From positions 62,010,330 through 62,074,329 of the forward strand of contig JAAALK010000079.1 in the NCBI GenBank assembly GCA_019279435.1: a stretch of 64,000 nt of DNA. Reading direction: 5' to 3'. How positions within the stretch are numbered: the stretch's first letter is position 1; each line of letters opens with the position of its first letter. The DNA is from Zizania palustris. Lineage: Eukaryota > Streptophyta > Magnoliopsida > Poales > Poaceae. Below are positions 37,496 to 49,274 of the stretch, piece after piece. Both the position numbers and the translations under genes were made by a program. The notes under the pieces are model-generated. The model ran no database searches, had not been told where the DNA came from, and worked only from the letters and a program-made list of their open reading frames with translations.

Positions 37496-40346
37496 GAGGA
37501 CGAGGCTTCAGACAGGGTGGTTTAATGCTTAACCATATCTCTGCGCCCTAATCAATGGTATCATATGTGGCTAAGGCCCTAAGCTAAGCAGAGAGCTGCA
37601 TATATGCGTACGCGCGTAGTACATTGGTCGTAGTCAGGAGCTAGCGAGTGCAACGAGCTGAGCTAGCCGGCCTCGTGACCGATTAATTACCTAGCCAGAT
37701 CGGTCGCCACGAGCAGTACGACGTACTGCTCTCACCGTCCTTGCTAGGACGACCAGCACACCGCTACCGCCCGCGCAGTCCACGCTACACGTACGTACAC
37801 CACAGTTTCTACGAACAGTACGTGCTTGATCGGAGTAACATTTAAGCATATATATATATAATAATGCAACATTGCTGTTTCCATTCCTAGCAATCCAATG
37901 TCCTTGATTTTGGACTAAATTAATTCTCGATCTGAAAAGAAGTAGCGAGCCCCTCCATCCTCGTCATTTACTGCTCGATCAAGTAATACTGGAATAATAC
38001 TATAAAATAGGGTAAGGTCCTTAATTGGTCGTTTAAATTTTTGGTTGCTATATATATCTAAATAATTTGATTAAGATCTCTCTCGATCTGCACCCCCTCC
38101 ATGCATTATCTATTCCACTTCTCCATGTGCTTCCTGTTGATCTAGCAGCATTGCATATATAGCGCCGGCATAACGCCGCCACTTGCATTGCATCCCTATA
38201 GTCCCCTAACTTCTAGATCTGTGGTATCATGCTAGGACCAGCATTGCTGATGCTAGCTCTCTCCTCTGCCTCTATTTCACTACCTCCTCTTATCTAAGCA
38301 AAAGACACAACAATGTACAAGACAACTTTTGAAACACGAGGCTTTCAACTAGGTTGTAGGGAAGAAGAACGAAGCTAAGCTAGCAGGAATATTGGGAGAA
38401 GAGTTGTATTGGATGTAGGCATGTAGCAACGAAATCCAGCTGATTAAGCAGGCAATGCAAAGCGCGGCCAGTGCAAGAGTAAATCTAGCTAGAGGGGATC
38501 GAAAGAAGTAAAGAAGGCTGAAGGCTTACACATGGAGTACCTGAAAACATTGTAACGGTGGCATGTGACATCCAACTATATATCCAATGCAAGGACCATG
38601 CTATTGCTTATATGTCTGCGACGACTAGCTAGGCACTAGCTAGCTAGCTAGCTTGCCGTGGCAGGCAGGACTAGCTATGTCCTGGAACGTGCATGGGTTT
38701 GGACCTTGGCTTCGAGCTTAGTACGACCGACTTCGTGGGGCGTAGTACGGCTCGAGCGGATTTGTGTCATTGTGTGCGTGAGCAACAGGGAGTGACGCGC
38801 GCGCGATTCGCGGGAGTTTCACGCACATCCCGATCTCGATCTCGAATCTCGGTTCGTCTCTCGGCTTTCCTCAGGGCAATTTTAGTGCTGCACTGACTAG
38901 TATGTTGTTTGTCTATGCCATTAAATTTGTTCTAAATATAACAATCCATTACTTTTGTCAAAAGAATATGATTTTACATCTAAAGTGTATTGTATATATT
39001 ACTCAAAGTCTTTATTACTACTTCACTTAATCACTACACTGGCCAACACTACTCACCAACGCCGGGAAGGTATTGCGATACTTTTCACACGTCTTAATAC
39101 ATACTCCATGTCTAAGTCAAGAAGGTGTTATATTTTAGGATAGGAGTACACAATACTAGTTTTTGTATTGAATTGAGTCATATCTTCACGGTGAGCGGAG
39201 AAGAAAAGCTGATTGATTGATTGATAAAAGGAAAAGAGACGTTTGACATGGCACACATCAACACACGTTGATTGGGAGCGCCCTCGCTCGGCGTCGGCGA
39301 CTGCTTCTGGTCGTGCACATGGCCGTGCGATATGATGCATGCATGCCCTCAATAATTAGCCGAGGAGTAGAGAGTAGAGACGTCGCCGTTCCCTGCAGCG
39401 TGCGTACGTACGTACGTGCATGTGCGAGCGTGTTTGGATGGACATCAACTGCAAAAAAAGAAAAGTCGGTGGAGCATGCATGCACTCGCACGTACGACTA
39501 TACTAGCTAGCTACTGCATGCATACGGGCTTCACGACTTATCGTTTTCTTTGGGTGTTGTTGGGGGGGCTCAAGCAGTCAAGCTGACTCAGCTTCCGAGC
39601 CTTTTCTTCAATTCGCCTTTGACGTTTCGAAAAAAAGAGCTCGACCGTCGACCGACGTATCCCCCACCGCGCGTGACACAGCTTCGTGCGTTCTGTGCAG
39701 TGCTAGCTGTAGCCTGTAGCCTGTAGCGGCGTCACATGCGTGCTGGGCCGCTCAGCTCAACGCGAGCGCGCGGTCCGGCCGACCGGCCGGGCCTGACGAC
39801 GCTTTTTTTTTTCTCAAACTTTCTATAGTTTGTGAAAATTAACGTGTCGCAGCACAGCGCGCGCTGGGGCCTGCCGCCTGCGGCGACAGCGGCAGCAGCA
39901 GCCAGCGACGCGGCACCAGCCGCCCCGACCCGGGAAGAAGAAGAGCTCGCGCGCGTCGCGCCACCACCGCACAGTACCACTAACGCCGAGAAGAGATAGG
40001 GCGGCATGGAGCGGAGGAGCCCGCGCGCGGCCGGCCGCGCGCTTAGCTGTTCGTTCCACTTCCACCCGCCTCCCCGTCCCCGGCCTGGTTGTTTGGGCTA
40101 GCTAGCTTCCAATCAACGTAACGATAGATGCGAATGTCTCGCTCGTGGTACCGCACTGGCGGCACTGTTTGCTCTTCTAGCTTGCTCGCTTGTCCCACGG
40201 ACGACGTCTCGAGAGCGAGAGAATGTTGAACAGTAGACAGGAGAGACAGTACTAGCTGTTATTAATTAATGTGTAGAGATGAAAAGATCGATACCAAGTC
40301 TAATCGTATCCTAATATTCTCTAATATAATGTATAGAGATTAATTC
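36701..40346. other. Intergenic DNA, no gene seen
   Basis: I scanned both strands and found no coherent gene or known microRNA. It includes the GA tract near 37409-37492, a GC-rich stretch at about 39720-40080, and many GCTAGC words. The small frames at 38693-38896 and 39258-39510 lack support. Confidence 0.5.
37409..37492. repeat. (GA)n microsatellite
   Basis: An almost pure GA run of about 80 bp, with one AAAG interruption near its start. Confidence 0.95.
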
Positions 40347-40354
40347 ACGAGAAC

Positions 40355-40994
40355 TAGGGATGAAAATCCAATGGAAACGGACGGAAATGAGTGCTATCAT
40401 ATCTATTTATGTATTTTTTATGGAAACAAAAACGAATACAGATATACTGAAAACGGATATCATCGGAAACGAATATGCACCGAATAAGGAGCGGATACGA
40501 ATACGGAACGGAATATCTATCGAAATTATAAAAAACCTTAATATATGAAAAAAATACGATAACACAAATAAATAGGTTCAATTTACACACATATTAATAA
40601 ATGATAAATACATATAATAAAGTAAAAACAAGTTTTATTTTATTTGTAATGAATATATATTATTTATTTTTAGAAAATAATTATATATTAATTTAAATTA
40701 AATTGTTTAATATTTTATGAATAGAATATAATTTAAATTTTATATAATGTAAAAAAGTAAAAGCTAATATTCTATATAATGCAGTAAAAATGTGAAAACA
40801 AAAACTTTTCGTTTTTGTTATGCGGAATATTCCGTTTCCGTATCCGTTTCTATCGGAAACTGTTGTTCCGTTTCCGTTTCCGCTTAAAAATTCTGTTTCT
40901 TCTCCACAATTTTCCGTATCTGTTTCCACGTAACCCTCTTTATTTCCGTTTTTTTCATGAACGATGGAAACTTTCCACTCCGTTTTCATCCCTA
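40355..40994. mobile_element. Non-autonomous hAT element, 640 bp
   Basis: The ends are TAGGGATGAAAA and its complement TTTTCATCCCTA. The 8-bp ACGAGAAC flanks both sides (40347-40354 and 40995-41002), the target duplication length of hAT elements. The interior is AT-rich in the middle, with repeated CGGAAACGG/TTTCCGTTTCCG words towards the ends, as in hAT subterminal regions. There is no transposase. Confidence 0.9.
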
Positions 40995-41002
40995 ACGAGA
41001 AC

Positions 41003-41369
41003 TGAATGTACATCTGGCCTGCTAGCTGCTGCGTTGCTAGCTGGCTTTGGGCCTGGCCCCTGGGGTTGATGGGTCGTGACATCTTTTGACGTTATGAATC
41101 GGCACGACGTTTTCTGCCACGCGACAGCCGCTCGAGACATCGGGCCGGGCTGCGGGGCGCTCGCACACTGGGCCGCGTGCAGCTGCGGCCTGCGGGTGCG
41201 CCACGTCTGGTTTCTTTAACGCGAGCCATGCGAAGTACGGTCATACACGGCGCCAGAGTGCAACACTACACTGACACGAGTTTAATTTACGCTGCAACAC
41301 TTATCTTTTTATCTCTCAGAGGTCCCCACGATTAGTCCTAAATCTATGGATTCTCACATTAATAATTAT
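41003..41369. other. Intergenic DNA, no gene seen
   Basis: GC-rich to about 41275 and AT-rich afterwards. No gene or repeat ends recognised. Confidence 0.4.
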
Positions 41370-41371
41370 TA

Positions 41372-41558
41372 CTAGTCCCTCGATTAATTTTTAAATGGTG
41401 CCGTTGATCAAATACGAAGAAAAAAAGTTTTGATTGAAGTAACTTCAATAATGAAATAAATTATAATAAAATAATTGATATTTTAAAATATTTTTAAATA
41501 ATACGAATGTTTAAACGATGTGATAAAAGTCAAGGCATCATTTAAAAATGAATAGAGG
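41372..41558. mobile_element. Stowaway-like MITE, 187 bp
   Basis: TA lies on both sides (41370-41371 and 41559-41560). The left end CTAGTCCCTCGATTAATTTT faces the complemented right end CCTCTATTCATTTTTAAATG. Both ends share TTTTTAAATGRTGCC. Confidence 0.7.
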
Positions 41559-41560
41559 TA

Positions 41561-42183
41561 TTATATCTTTTCATAAAATTAGTAAATTTGAAAATGTTTA
41601 ACTCTAATAAAGCCAAACGACTTAATGTAAAAAGAAAGGAATATATGACATATTGGTCCGACATTTTTAAGAAATCCTTTGTGGGCACAGGCATAATGAT
41701 TGAGTTTTAAAAAACAGTCATAATAAGGGGAAAACCCAATGAGATCAACTGAGGAAAACCCACACTAACTAAATAAAAGCAAATTAGTTAGCAATAGCTA
41801 GCTGGTGTATTTGGATATGTAAAACAAAAAAATTAGTGGAGATAAGGAGAAATAACAATTCACACACGGGCATTGTATATTTGGATGTAGAGAACAGAGA
41901 GGTGATGCGAGTTCTAAATTTTATCCCCACATTATTACTAATTATATATATGAGTACAGTTTTTCAAGCTTACATAATAGCTCAAGTAAATAAATGGGAG
42001 CTAGGGTTGAAGACCTGTAAATTTAATTTATTTGGTTGTTCAGATCTATTATATTATTAAGTCACGAAAAATACACATGCAGCTGCATGCTGGCACACTT
42101 CATTCCCATTCGAACTTTTTTTTTGCGTCCACGGCTGGCGAGCAATGCTGCTATACATGCATGCATGCCGCCTCGATCGGTCG
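41561..42183. other. KNOX-B 3' flank and probable 3' UTR
   Basis: AT-rich DNA downstream of the KNOX-B stop. No other gene seen; the polyadenylation site could not be placed. Confidence 0.4.
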
Positions 42184-43914
42184 TCATGGACCACAGCCTC
42201 CTCCGGTGAAGAAGTGCTGGCAGCTGCCGCCTTCCTTGCAGAGTGCGGCGGCAGATGGAGAAGAGCTGGTCGAACCGCCGTGCTGCGGATGCAACGACGA
42301 TCTGTAGTAGTCCATGACCGGCGGCGCCGGCGCCATCGGAAACGGCTTCCAGTGCCGCTTCCGCTGGTTGATGAACCAGTTGCTGATCTGCTTCATGTCC
42401 AGCCCCGTCGACTCCGCCAGCACCGCCTTTTCCATCTCCTACATATAATACGCACACCAGCACGGCGGCTAGCTCATTAGTTAATCTCCTTAATTATCAA
42501 TTACAGTTACGCATGCTCATGCTGGCAGAGCTAGCTAGCTAGCTGCGTCCATGGCGCCAAGCATGCGGTGTGCGGTAGTTGCGTACCGATGGGTATGGCC
42601 ATCTGTAGTGCAGGTGCCACCATTGGAGCAGCTTCCCTCGGGCGTCCCTCGGGAGATGCCCTTTCTTCTTCTTCTTGGAGAGCTCCCGCCAGAGGCTGCT
42701 CAGGTAGCCGTTGTACTTGTTCAGTAGGTGGCTCTTCAGCTCTGCATTCCCCGCCGCGTTTTCTGGCGAGCCGCCGGCGGCGGCCATACCGCCTGCAGCT
42801 TCTTGCTCATCTTCGGAGGAATAATCGTCTCCTTCGCAGCTGTTGTCATCTACACGATCGGTGGTGCAATAAATAAGCTAGCAGTACACACAGATAGATG
42901 GTTTGTCAAGAACTCAGGATACTCTGGACCGTGTTATGGATAAGACAAACCATGTCCTACTACGGTCTGCAGATCTTTGAGCCACACATCGATCCCACCA
43001 CTTGAAGCAAGCAATTATGGTGTAATCCCAGTGTCTTAGTATTTATTACTCCCTCCGTCGGAAAATCTATTACCTATTACATTTTTAGTTTTTTCTAAAA
43101 ATCTTCTATCTCTAGTTTAACTAGACTCAAGTATTAATTGAGTTTCGTTTATAGCACTAACATGTGGTTTCATGTATATAATAGTAGTATTATTTAATAC
43201 ATTAGGATAAACATATGAAAAAGTTAATGCAATAGTAGTATTATTTAATATATTATTAGTCTTGATGCAAAAAATAATAGGTATAAGATTTCTAGATGAA
43301 GGAAGTATATTATTAAAATAGTACATAATATTATAACTTAAAATCATATTTGATACATAACAGCGTAACGATTCACACTATTTAGATTTGTTGTACGCTT
43401 CACACTATTTAGATTCGTTGTACGCTTCACACTATTTAGATTCATTGTACTATTCTAGATCACAATATTATATTATAGGACGAAGAAAGTTGCAATATTA
43501 TATTACAGTATACGAAGAAAGTACGAGGGTTTACAAATCAACATATTAATTAGAAAAAAAGTAAAATCTACTGTGTACCAGATTATAATGATATATATAG
43601 TTATAGTTATAAATGTAAGGAAAATACAACCATAATTTTGAAAATGAGCAGAGTTAATACGGAAAACACAATTTTTGTTCAAATAGACCCACATATATAA
43701 CGGCGTGAAAAATCAACTGATAATGCTTACGTAATTACGTGTGTAAACGTGAAAGAGATGGTATGTATATATCCATTATGTACTCGACGAGACAATTACG
43801 AAGCATGCATGCAAGTTCCTCTTGAAATAACATCAAACAACGACGACTTGTGTGCATCTACTGCATGTTATGCAAATTAAAGACAATCCTTACTCATTAA
43901 ACATGATTTTTAAC

Positions 43915-43964
<50 letters not shown>

Positions 43965-44079
43965 AATGCTATTCTACACCGATGTGGAATGGAGGGGTTG
44001 GGATTGGGTGGGGAGTGGGCACGATTGGGATGATCGGTGTAGAATAGCATTTACACCCATAGTGTAGAATAGCGTTCCC

Positions 44080-44117
<38 letters not shown>

Positions 44118-47100
44118 CTACTCAACAGCCTTAAAGTCACTCATTAAACACACATTTACTACGCTAATAATGTAGTTTTCAAGGTACGACCCAACCGATC
44201 GATCGACAGCTAGCGGCAAAATATGTTGTCCCATTAACTTAACTCTCAGACCGATCTAAACGGGAATTAAACGTTTGCACTGTTGCACGCCCCCAAGCAT
44301 AATCATATCCACATCCACCGTCCAGCAAACGTACTACACGTATTATTAGTTCATCTGTCCTAAAATTTAGCTACATTATGGGGTACTTTATAGTATATAG
44401 CTACATTATGGGGTACTTTATAGTATATAGCTAGTAAGAAGATGAGTAAGAAATTTATACTGTTTTTCTTAAGGTAGATAAGGATGAGCCTATAGGTGAT
44501 CGGTTAAAGTAATAAGTAATGAAAGAATTAACATGTGTATTTTGGATATAAAAAACATATTTTATAAGCATTAGGTTGTTTTATTTGGTACACAATTTTA
44601 ACTCTAAACTTATCACTTCTTCCGTCATAAAATATAGCAACGTTTACGTTTGGACACATGTATTAATTAGATATATGAAAAATCATAATACTCTCCTTAA
44701 AGTGATGAGTGAGTGTGGAAAAAAATGTGATTAGGTGGAGTAATAAATAGTGTTCAAGGGTAGTATATATATACTTCTAAAAAGTTACGGTACTAAGTTG
44801 TTATATTTAAGACAATTTAACTCTAAAAAATATTCACTCCACATATATCCTAAAATATATTACCTTTTAAAGTTCTAAATTTTGTTCCAACTATAACCAG
44901 TTCGAACCGATGAAATATAAATATTCGATGTACTTGTAATTAAAAGATAATTTTTAGCTATACCGTGCTTTATTACTCGTTACTATACCCGCCACTTTTA
45001 ACCCCACACTAATCTATCCCGAAAAAATATTATGATTTTTCAGACTTTCTTACAATATATGAGACTATCTCCAACAATAGAATCCAAAACAGGGTACCTA
45101 TATGTGGTATGGGTCGCACTTCGCACAGGAGGAAATGGGTCTCGCACCCAAAAGTGTGTCTCCAATAAAGAAGGCAAAATGTGAATGCATGGTGGGATTT
45201 GCTGCACGTGAAGAAAAATAAGGAGACCTTATTTTGGTGTCGGGCATCTCACCCAAAATAGGTATCATGTTTGTCTACTCTGTTGGACTAATAATTTTGT
45301 AAGTAAAATCTATATGGATACTTTATAAAGAATATGTTGTTGGAGACGTCTGAAGGAGGAGTACTATATCTTCGGAACCATGCTAGTACTAGTAACTACA
45401 GTACTTAGCTGACTAGCTAGCTAGCTCAGTACGTAGTACGTCATATATATATCATCATGCATGCATGCATTCACATAGAAAATTAAAGACAATAACTACC
45501 CGTGTGGATCGATCCAGACGAACGGCGACAGAGAAACACATCGATCGATATGATCATTCGATCTCACCGATCTCAGGCTTTAATTTCACGTGCATGGTTA
45601 TGACTTATACAGAGCTGTTGTTGCAGACATGCATTTCGCTACGTACGTACGGGCACAGTGTTTCTCTGCTGCATATGCATATGTATTAGGGGATGACCAC
45701 ACGTACGTTGCATTGCGCACGACACGAGTGATGGAACATGTGATTTCGACGGACCACACACCCTCTTGCATATGTACGAGCAAATCATCGACCATCGAGA
45801 ATTTATTACAGATTTATACTATAAAATTTCTTATTTAATCGTAAAAAAACATTTCTATTATATATATATATATATATATATTGACTACTAACGAAAAAAA
45901 TCATTTTTACGACTGGCAACCACACCAAAAATATGTAATTATGGGTCTATTTACAAGAATTTAATTGATCCGATTCTATTATATATACTACACCTGAGTA
46001 TATATGTGCTCTAGAAATTATAGGCGGAAATCAAAATTCAAATGCATACATATAGATGTAGGATAAATGGGCATGTCATATGACATCTTAATATTGTAGA
46101 TGAATGAGTACATTTCCCTCAACAAATTCTGAAGAAAACGTTTAAGTGTATTGATTAAAATTGTATTTCATTTGTTGCATCGGTGTGTTGTCCTTTTTGT
46201 CTTTGATTCTACTTAGTGTGAAAATCTTGCAATAAGTGTTTATGGTTTTATCATCTCTGTGTGCAGCGGTCAGGATATTATTATTATTATTGTTATATTA
46301 AATTAAAATGTCGATTAGTAGTAGAAGATAACTAAAATTGTGGATTTGTAGTGAGGTTGAAATAATGAGTTGTGGTGGCTCAACTTGAGTGTAGCTAGTA
46401 CCCATAACACTGACACTTATAAAGGACAAAAAAGGAAAGTGAATTAAATTGCTTGTTTTTATTTTCTAAAAATTAGAATGTATATTGTATTAAGTTGTAC
46501 AGTACATATGTTTCCTAAACAGTTTAAATTTACATGTGAATCGTTTAGTTCTATATGTGTGTGTGTGAAGCTAATAAGCCCACTATATATATACGATGTC
46601 ACGTATATACCTAATAAGTTTGTTTACAAATGTATAAATGGTCGTTTATGTTGATGTTTCAACGCAACCGCAAGAAAGCTGCATTGGTTCGCAGGAACTA
46701 AGTCTGAGAACACTGTTTTTTTAAGTTTTGGAAGCAATACTTCAGTATTGAGTAATACTATAGTATTATATACTAAAAGGTATTTGACAACTCTATATGA
46801 AATCTCTGTAAAGTAAACTGTAGTATTATAAATACTGTATTCAATCTACACTATTGAAAACTTTGGTATGAATCACTTTTTCCAAAACTGTGGTATTATA
46901 AACTGTGGTATTGTCATGGACATAGTATGGTGTAGTTTTGAAATACCGTAGTTTCTAAAAACTGTGTTCCTAAACATGACCTAATTTTACTAGTTGATAT
47001 GCCATGTTTTAAATTTTGTGGGAAACTGGAAATTAATTTAAGCTACAATGTTTCCTTTTACTCTCTGGTAATGAAATTATAAATGTAGCAGGCAGGGCTA

Positions 47101-47273
47101 GGGTATTATTTAAGTATATATATGCACCTAGTGCCAACGAGTCGAACTGCGCCTCCATGCTCCTTAAGAACTTGTCAGCTTCTTGGATTGGTGTTCCTAG
47201 CTCCTGCACGTACCTCGCCATCATATAAAAGTATGTCTCCTGCACACAATTGATTGATTATATAACTTAGATG

Positions 47274-47323
<50 letters not shown>

Positions 47324-47902
47324 CGTCTAGATTGATCAATGCATATATATATCATCAAATTAATATTACTAGTTTACTACATACTACCATGAATTGGTCG
47401 AGCTCTGGGTCACCCTCCTCCTGTTCTGCAGGCCGGTGGTCGGAGGTGAGCTCATCGGTGATGGAGGAGAGCCGACGAGCAACATCCAGCGGCGCTCCGA
47501 TCTTAGGTACGTACAACAAAATTAGGATCAATTTGATTATAGTTTGCATGGAAATAAAGCAGGAGAGAAGACAAAATTAACCAACCATATATGCAAGAAC
47601 TAATATAATTTTCATGTGTACATGTATATGCGCGCGCGCGTTACCTTCCTGCACTCTACGATGGCTCTCAGGAGAGACGGATACAGAGGGTGCGACATGA
47701 TCTTGGCCTTGATCGCTTCCGGTGATCCGATGCTGCCATGGCCGGACTGTTTGGAAGGATCCGAGGCCGGCGGCGCCGGCGATGGTACCGGTGGCACCAC
47801 CGGCGGCGAAGTGGACGTGTGATCTCGAGCGAGGCCGAAGGGAACTGTGGTGCCGCTGATGGCCTTAGTGCCGCTGGCCATCGGGGGCTGCTGATGCTCC
47901 AT
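42184..47902 (-). CDS. Class I KNOX (TALE homeobox) transcription factor, KNOX-B
   Basis: Tandem paralogue of KNOX-A, with the same role expected. The CDS is complement(join(42184..42438,42587..42849,47128..47239,47388..47501,47645..47902)), 333 aa, in frame throughout. Exons 1 and 3 are 258 and 112 nt, exactly as in KNOX-A; exons 2, 4 and 5 differ by 3 to 6 nt. KNOX1 starts near residue 64 (IKAKIMSHPLYPSLLRA). KNOX2 has TPIQEADKFLRSMEAQFDSL. ELK begins near 198 (ELKSHLLNKYNGYLSSLW). The homeodomain keeps PYP and WFINQRKRHWKP. Departures from KNOX-A include TYFYMMARY for TYCDMLVRY and QISNWF for QINNWF. No stop or frameshift is seen, so I call it functional. The third intron (42850-47127) holds several MITEs. 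CACTA-2 lies 436 bp upstream of the start. Confidence 0.92.
43049..43305. mobile_element. Stowaway MITE in KNOX-B intron 3, 257 bp
   Basis: The left end CTCCCTCCGTCGGAAAATCT and the complemented right end CTTCCTTCATCTAGAAATCT match, with TA on both sides (43047-43048 and 43306-43307). Both ends continue into TACCTATTA. Confidence 0.85.
43919..44115. repeat. Short foldback flanked by (TA)n tracts
   Basis: AATGCTATTCTACACCG at 43965 and its inverse CGGTGTAGAATAGCATT at about 44035 enclose a G-rich spacer. A further partial copy GTGTAGAATAGCGTT follows. TA runs lie on both sides. Probably a small MITE inserted in a TA microsatellite. Confidence 0.65.
45061..45352. mobile_element. MITE-like element in KNOX-B intron 3
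   Basis: Left GAGACTATCTCCAACAATAG faces the complemented right CAGACGTCTCCAACAACATA. Such CTCCAACA ends are common in grass MITEs. I could not settle a target duplication, so the edges are approximate. Confidence 0.55.
46702..46981. mobile_element. Tourist-like MITE in KNOX-B intron 3, 280 bp
   Basis: TAA flanks both sides (46699-46701 and 46982-46984). Left GTCTGAGAACACTGTTTTT faces the complemented right GGTCATGTTTAGGAACACAG. The inside has many GTAGTATT/AATACTAC-type words. A 3-bp TAA duplication fits PIF/Harbinger. Confidence 0.7.
47278..47322. repeat. (TA)n microsatellite in KNOX-B intron 2
   Basis: About 40 bp of uninterrupted TA between exons 2 and 3. Confidence 0.9.
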
Positions 47903-48337
47903 GTGACTGTAGCTAGCGAGCTATCTTTTAGCAGATCGATCGATCGATTCAGGCTATCCAATTGAGGATTATGCTGTAGTGTGTCGATCGACAAGTTCAT
48001 ATATATATATATAGGACTATATTGATACTGCATGTAGCTGAGCTAGGCGAACCAGCGTGTGTGGTTGTTGTGTAATTAAGGGGCTTTGGTTTTTATTCGC
48101 TCTCGCCATCCAGTTGCGAAGCTAGCTAGCTAGCTAGCTCTTCACTGGTTACTTGGTTAGCATACGTACGTGACAGCGTGCAGAAAGACTTTACCAATAT
48201 GAGAAATTTTACAATTTAATTTCTAGGCGATCCGATCCATGTCACTCTATCAATATATATATACCATGTTCTATATACATATGTACACATTATTCGACTT
48301 TAGTACTGCTTCTGTGTAGCAACATGCATACGTACGT
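47903..48337 (-). promoter_or_regulatory. KNOX-B 5' UTR and truncated proximal promoter
   Basis: A 435-bp stretch between the KNOX-B start codon and CACTA-2. A TATATATATA run near 48000-48013 is the best TATA candidate for the leftward gene, about 100 bp upstream of the ATG. GATCGATCGATC lies near 47937. The assignment is by position only. Confidence 0.45.
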
Positions 48338-48354
48338 CACTACGGGAATACAGC

Positions 48355-48960
48355 CCTTTGCCGAGTGCCTAGGGCACTCGGCGAAGCCTCTTTTGCACTC
48401 GGCAAAGGCTTCGCCGAGTGCCACACTCGGCGAACCCCACTCGGCACTAGCCTTGTCGGCGACGTGGGGGTTCGCCGAGTGCATTTTATCGGGCACTCGG
48501 CGAAGTCTTTGCCGAGTGCAATATAGACTTCGCCGAGTGCCACGCGTAGCACTCGGCAAAGAGGCCGGCTAACGGCTGGGGGGGGCGTTAACGCGGTTTG
48601 CCGAGTGCCCCACGTGGCACTCGGCGAAGGGGGTTTGCCGAGTGCCACGTGGGGCACTCGGCGAAGGTGGCTCGGGGGGGGGCACGTGGCGCGATGGGGC
48701 TTCGCCGAGTGCCCCACGTGGCACTCGGCGAAGGTGGTGTGCCGAGTGCCACGGGGGGCACTCGGCGAAGGGGGCTCGGGGGGGGGGGGGCACGTGGCAC
48801 TGGCAGGGTTTGCCGAGTGCCCCATGTGGCACTCGGCGAAGGGGGTTTGCCGAGTGCCACGTGGAGGCACTCGGCAAAGCCTCCCCAGAGTGCACAGAAA
48901 CGTGCCACGTGGCACGTTTCTGTGCACTGCAGGTGGCTTTGCCGAGTGTAACACTCGGCA
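48355..48960. repeat. Left subterminal repeats of CACTA-2
   Basis: About a dozen copies of TTTGCCGAGTGCC or TTCGCCGAGTGCC alternate with inverse GGCACTCGGCGAA, forming short hairpins. G runs at about 48581, 48676 and 48781. Long open frames across this array on both strands follow from its periodicity and are not genes. Confidence 0.9.
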
Positions 48961-49274
48961 AAAAATTTTTAAATTTTTTTTTTCATTTATTTCTTGCATA
49001 TTTCATCCAAAAAACACATTCAATCACAAAATGCATCACAAATTCACATTTATTCACAAAATTTGCCCCAAAATTCACACTGAATCACAGATATTCACAG
49101 AAATCACATACACATCACAAAAATCACATTTACATCACAAATTTCACGATCACATCACAATTTCACGTTCACGTCACAAATACAAGTTCAAATTGATACA
49201 CAAGTTCAAGTTCGCGTTAACGGTGACAAGTTTAAGTTAATTAACAAATTCATCACGGCAACTCACACCACGCC

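Noticed and set aside
36701..40346. Known microRNA genes between CACTA-1 and KNOX-B
   Set aside because: I looked for recalled mature sequences of common families (miR156, 160, 164, 166, 167, 172, 319, 390, 396, 528) and found no match.
42184..47902. KNOX-B as a pseudogene
   Set aside because: All five exons join in frame with normal splice borders, and the homeodomain core is intact.
48340..49240. Long frames on both strands with repeated RVPRGTR and SAKP-type words
   Set aside because: They translate the GCCGAGTGCC subterminal hairpins. The periodicity keeps many frames open, and they are not genes.
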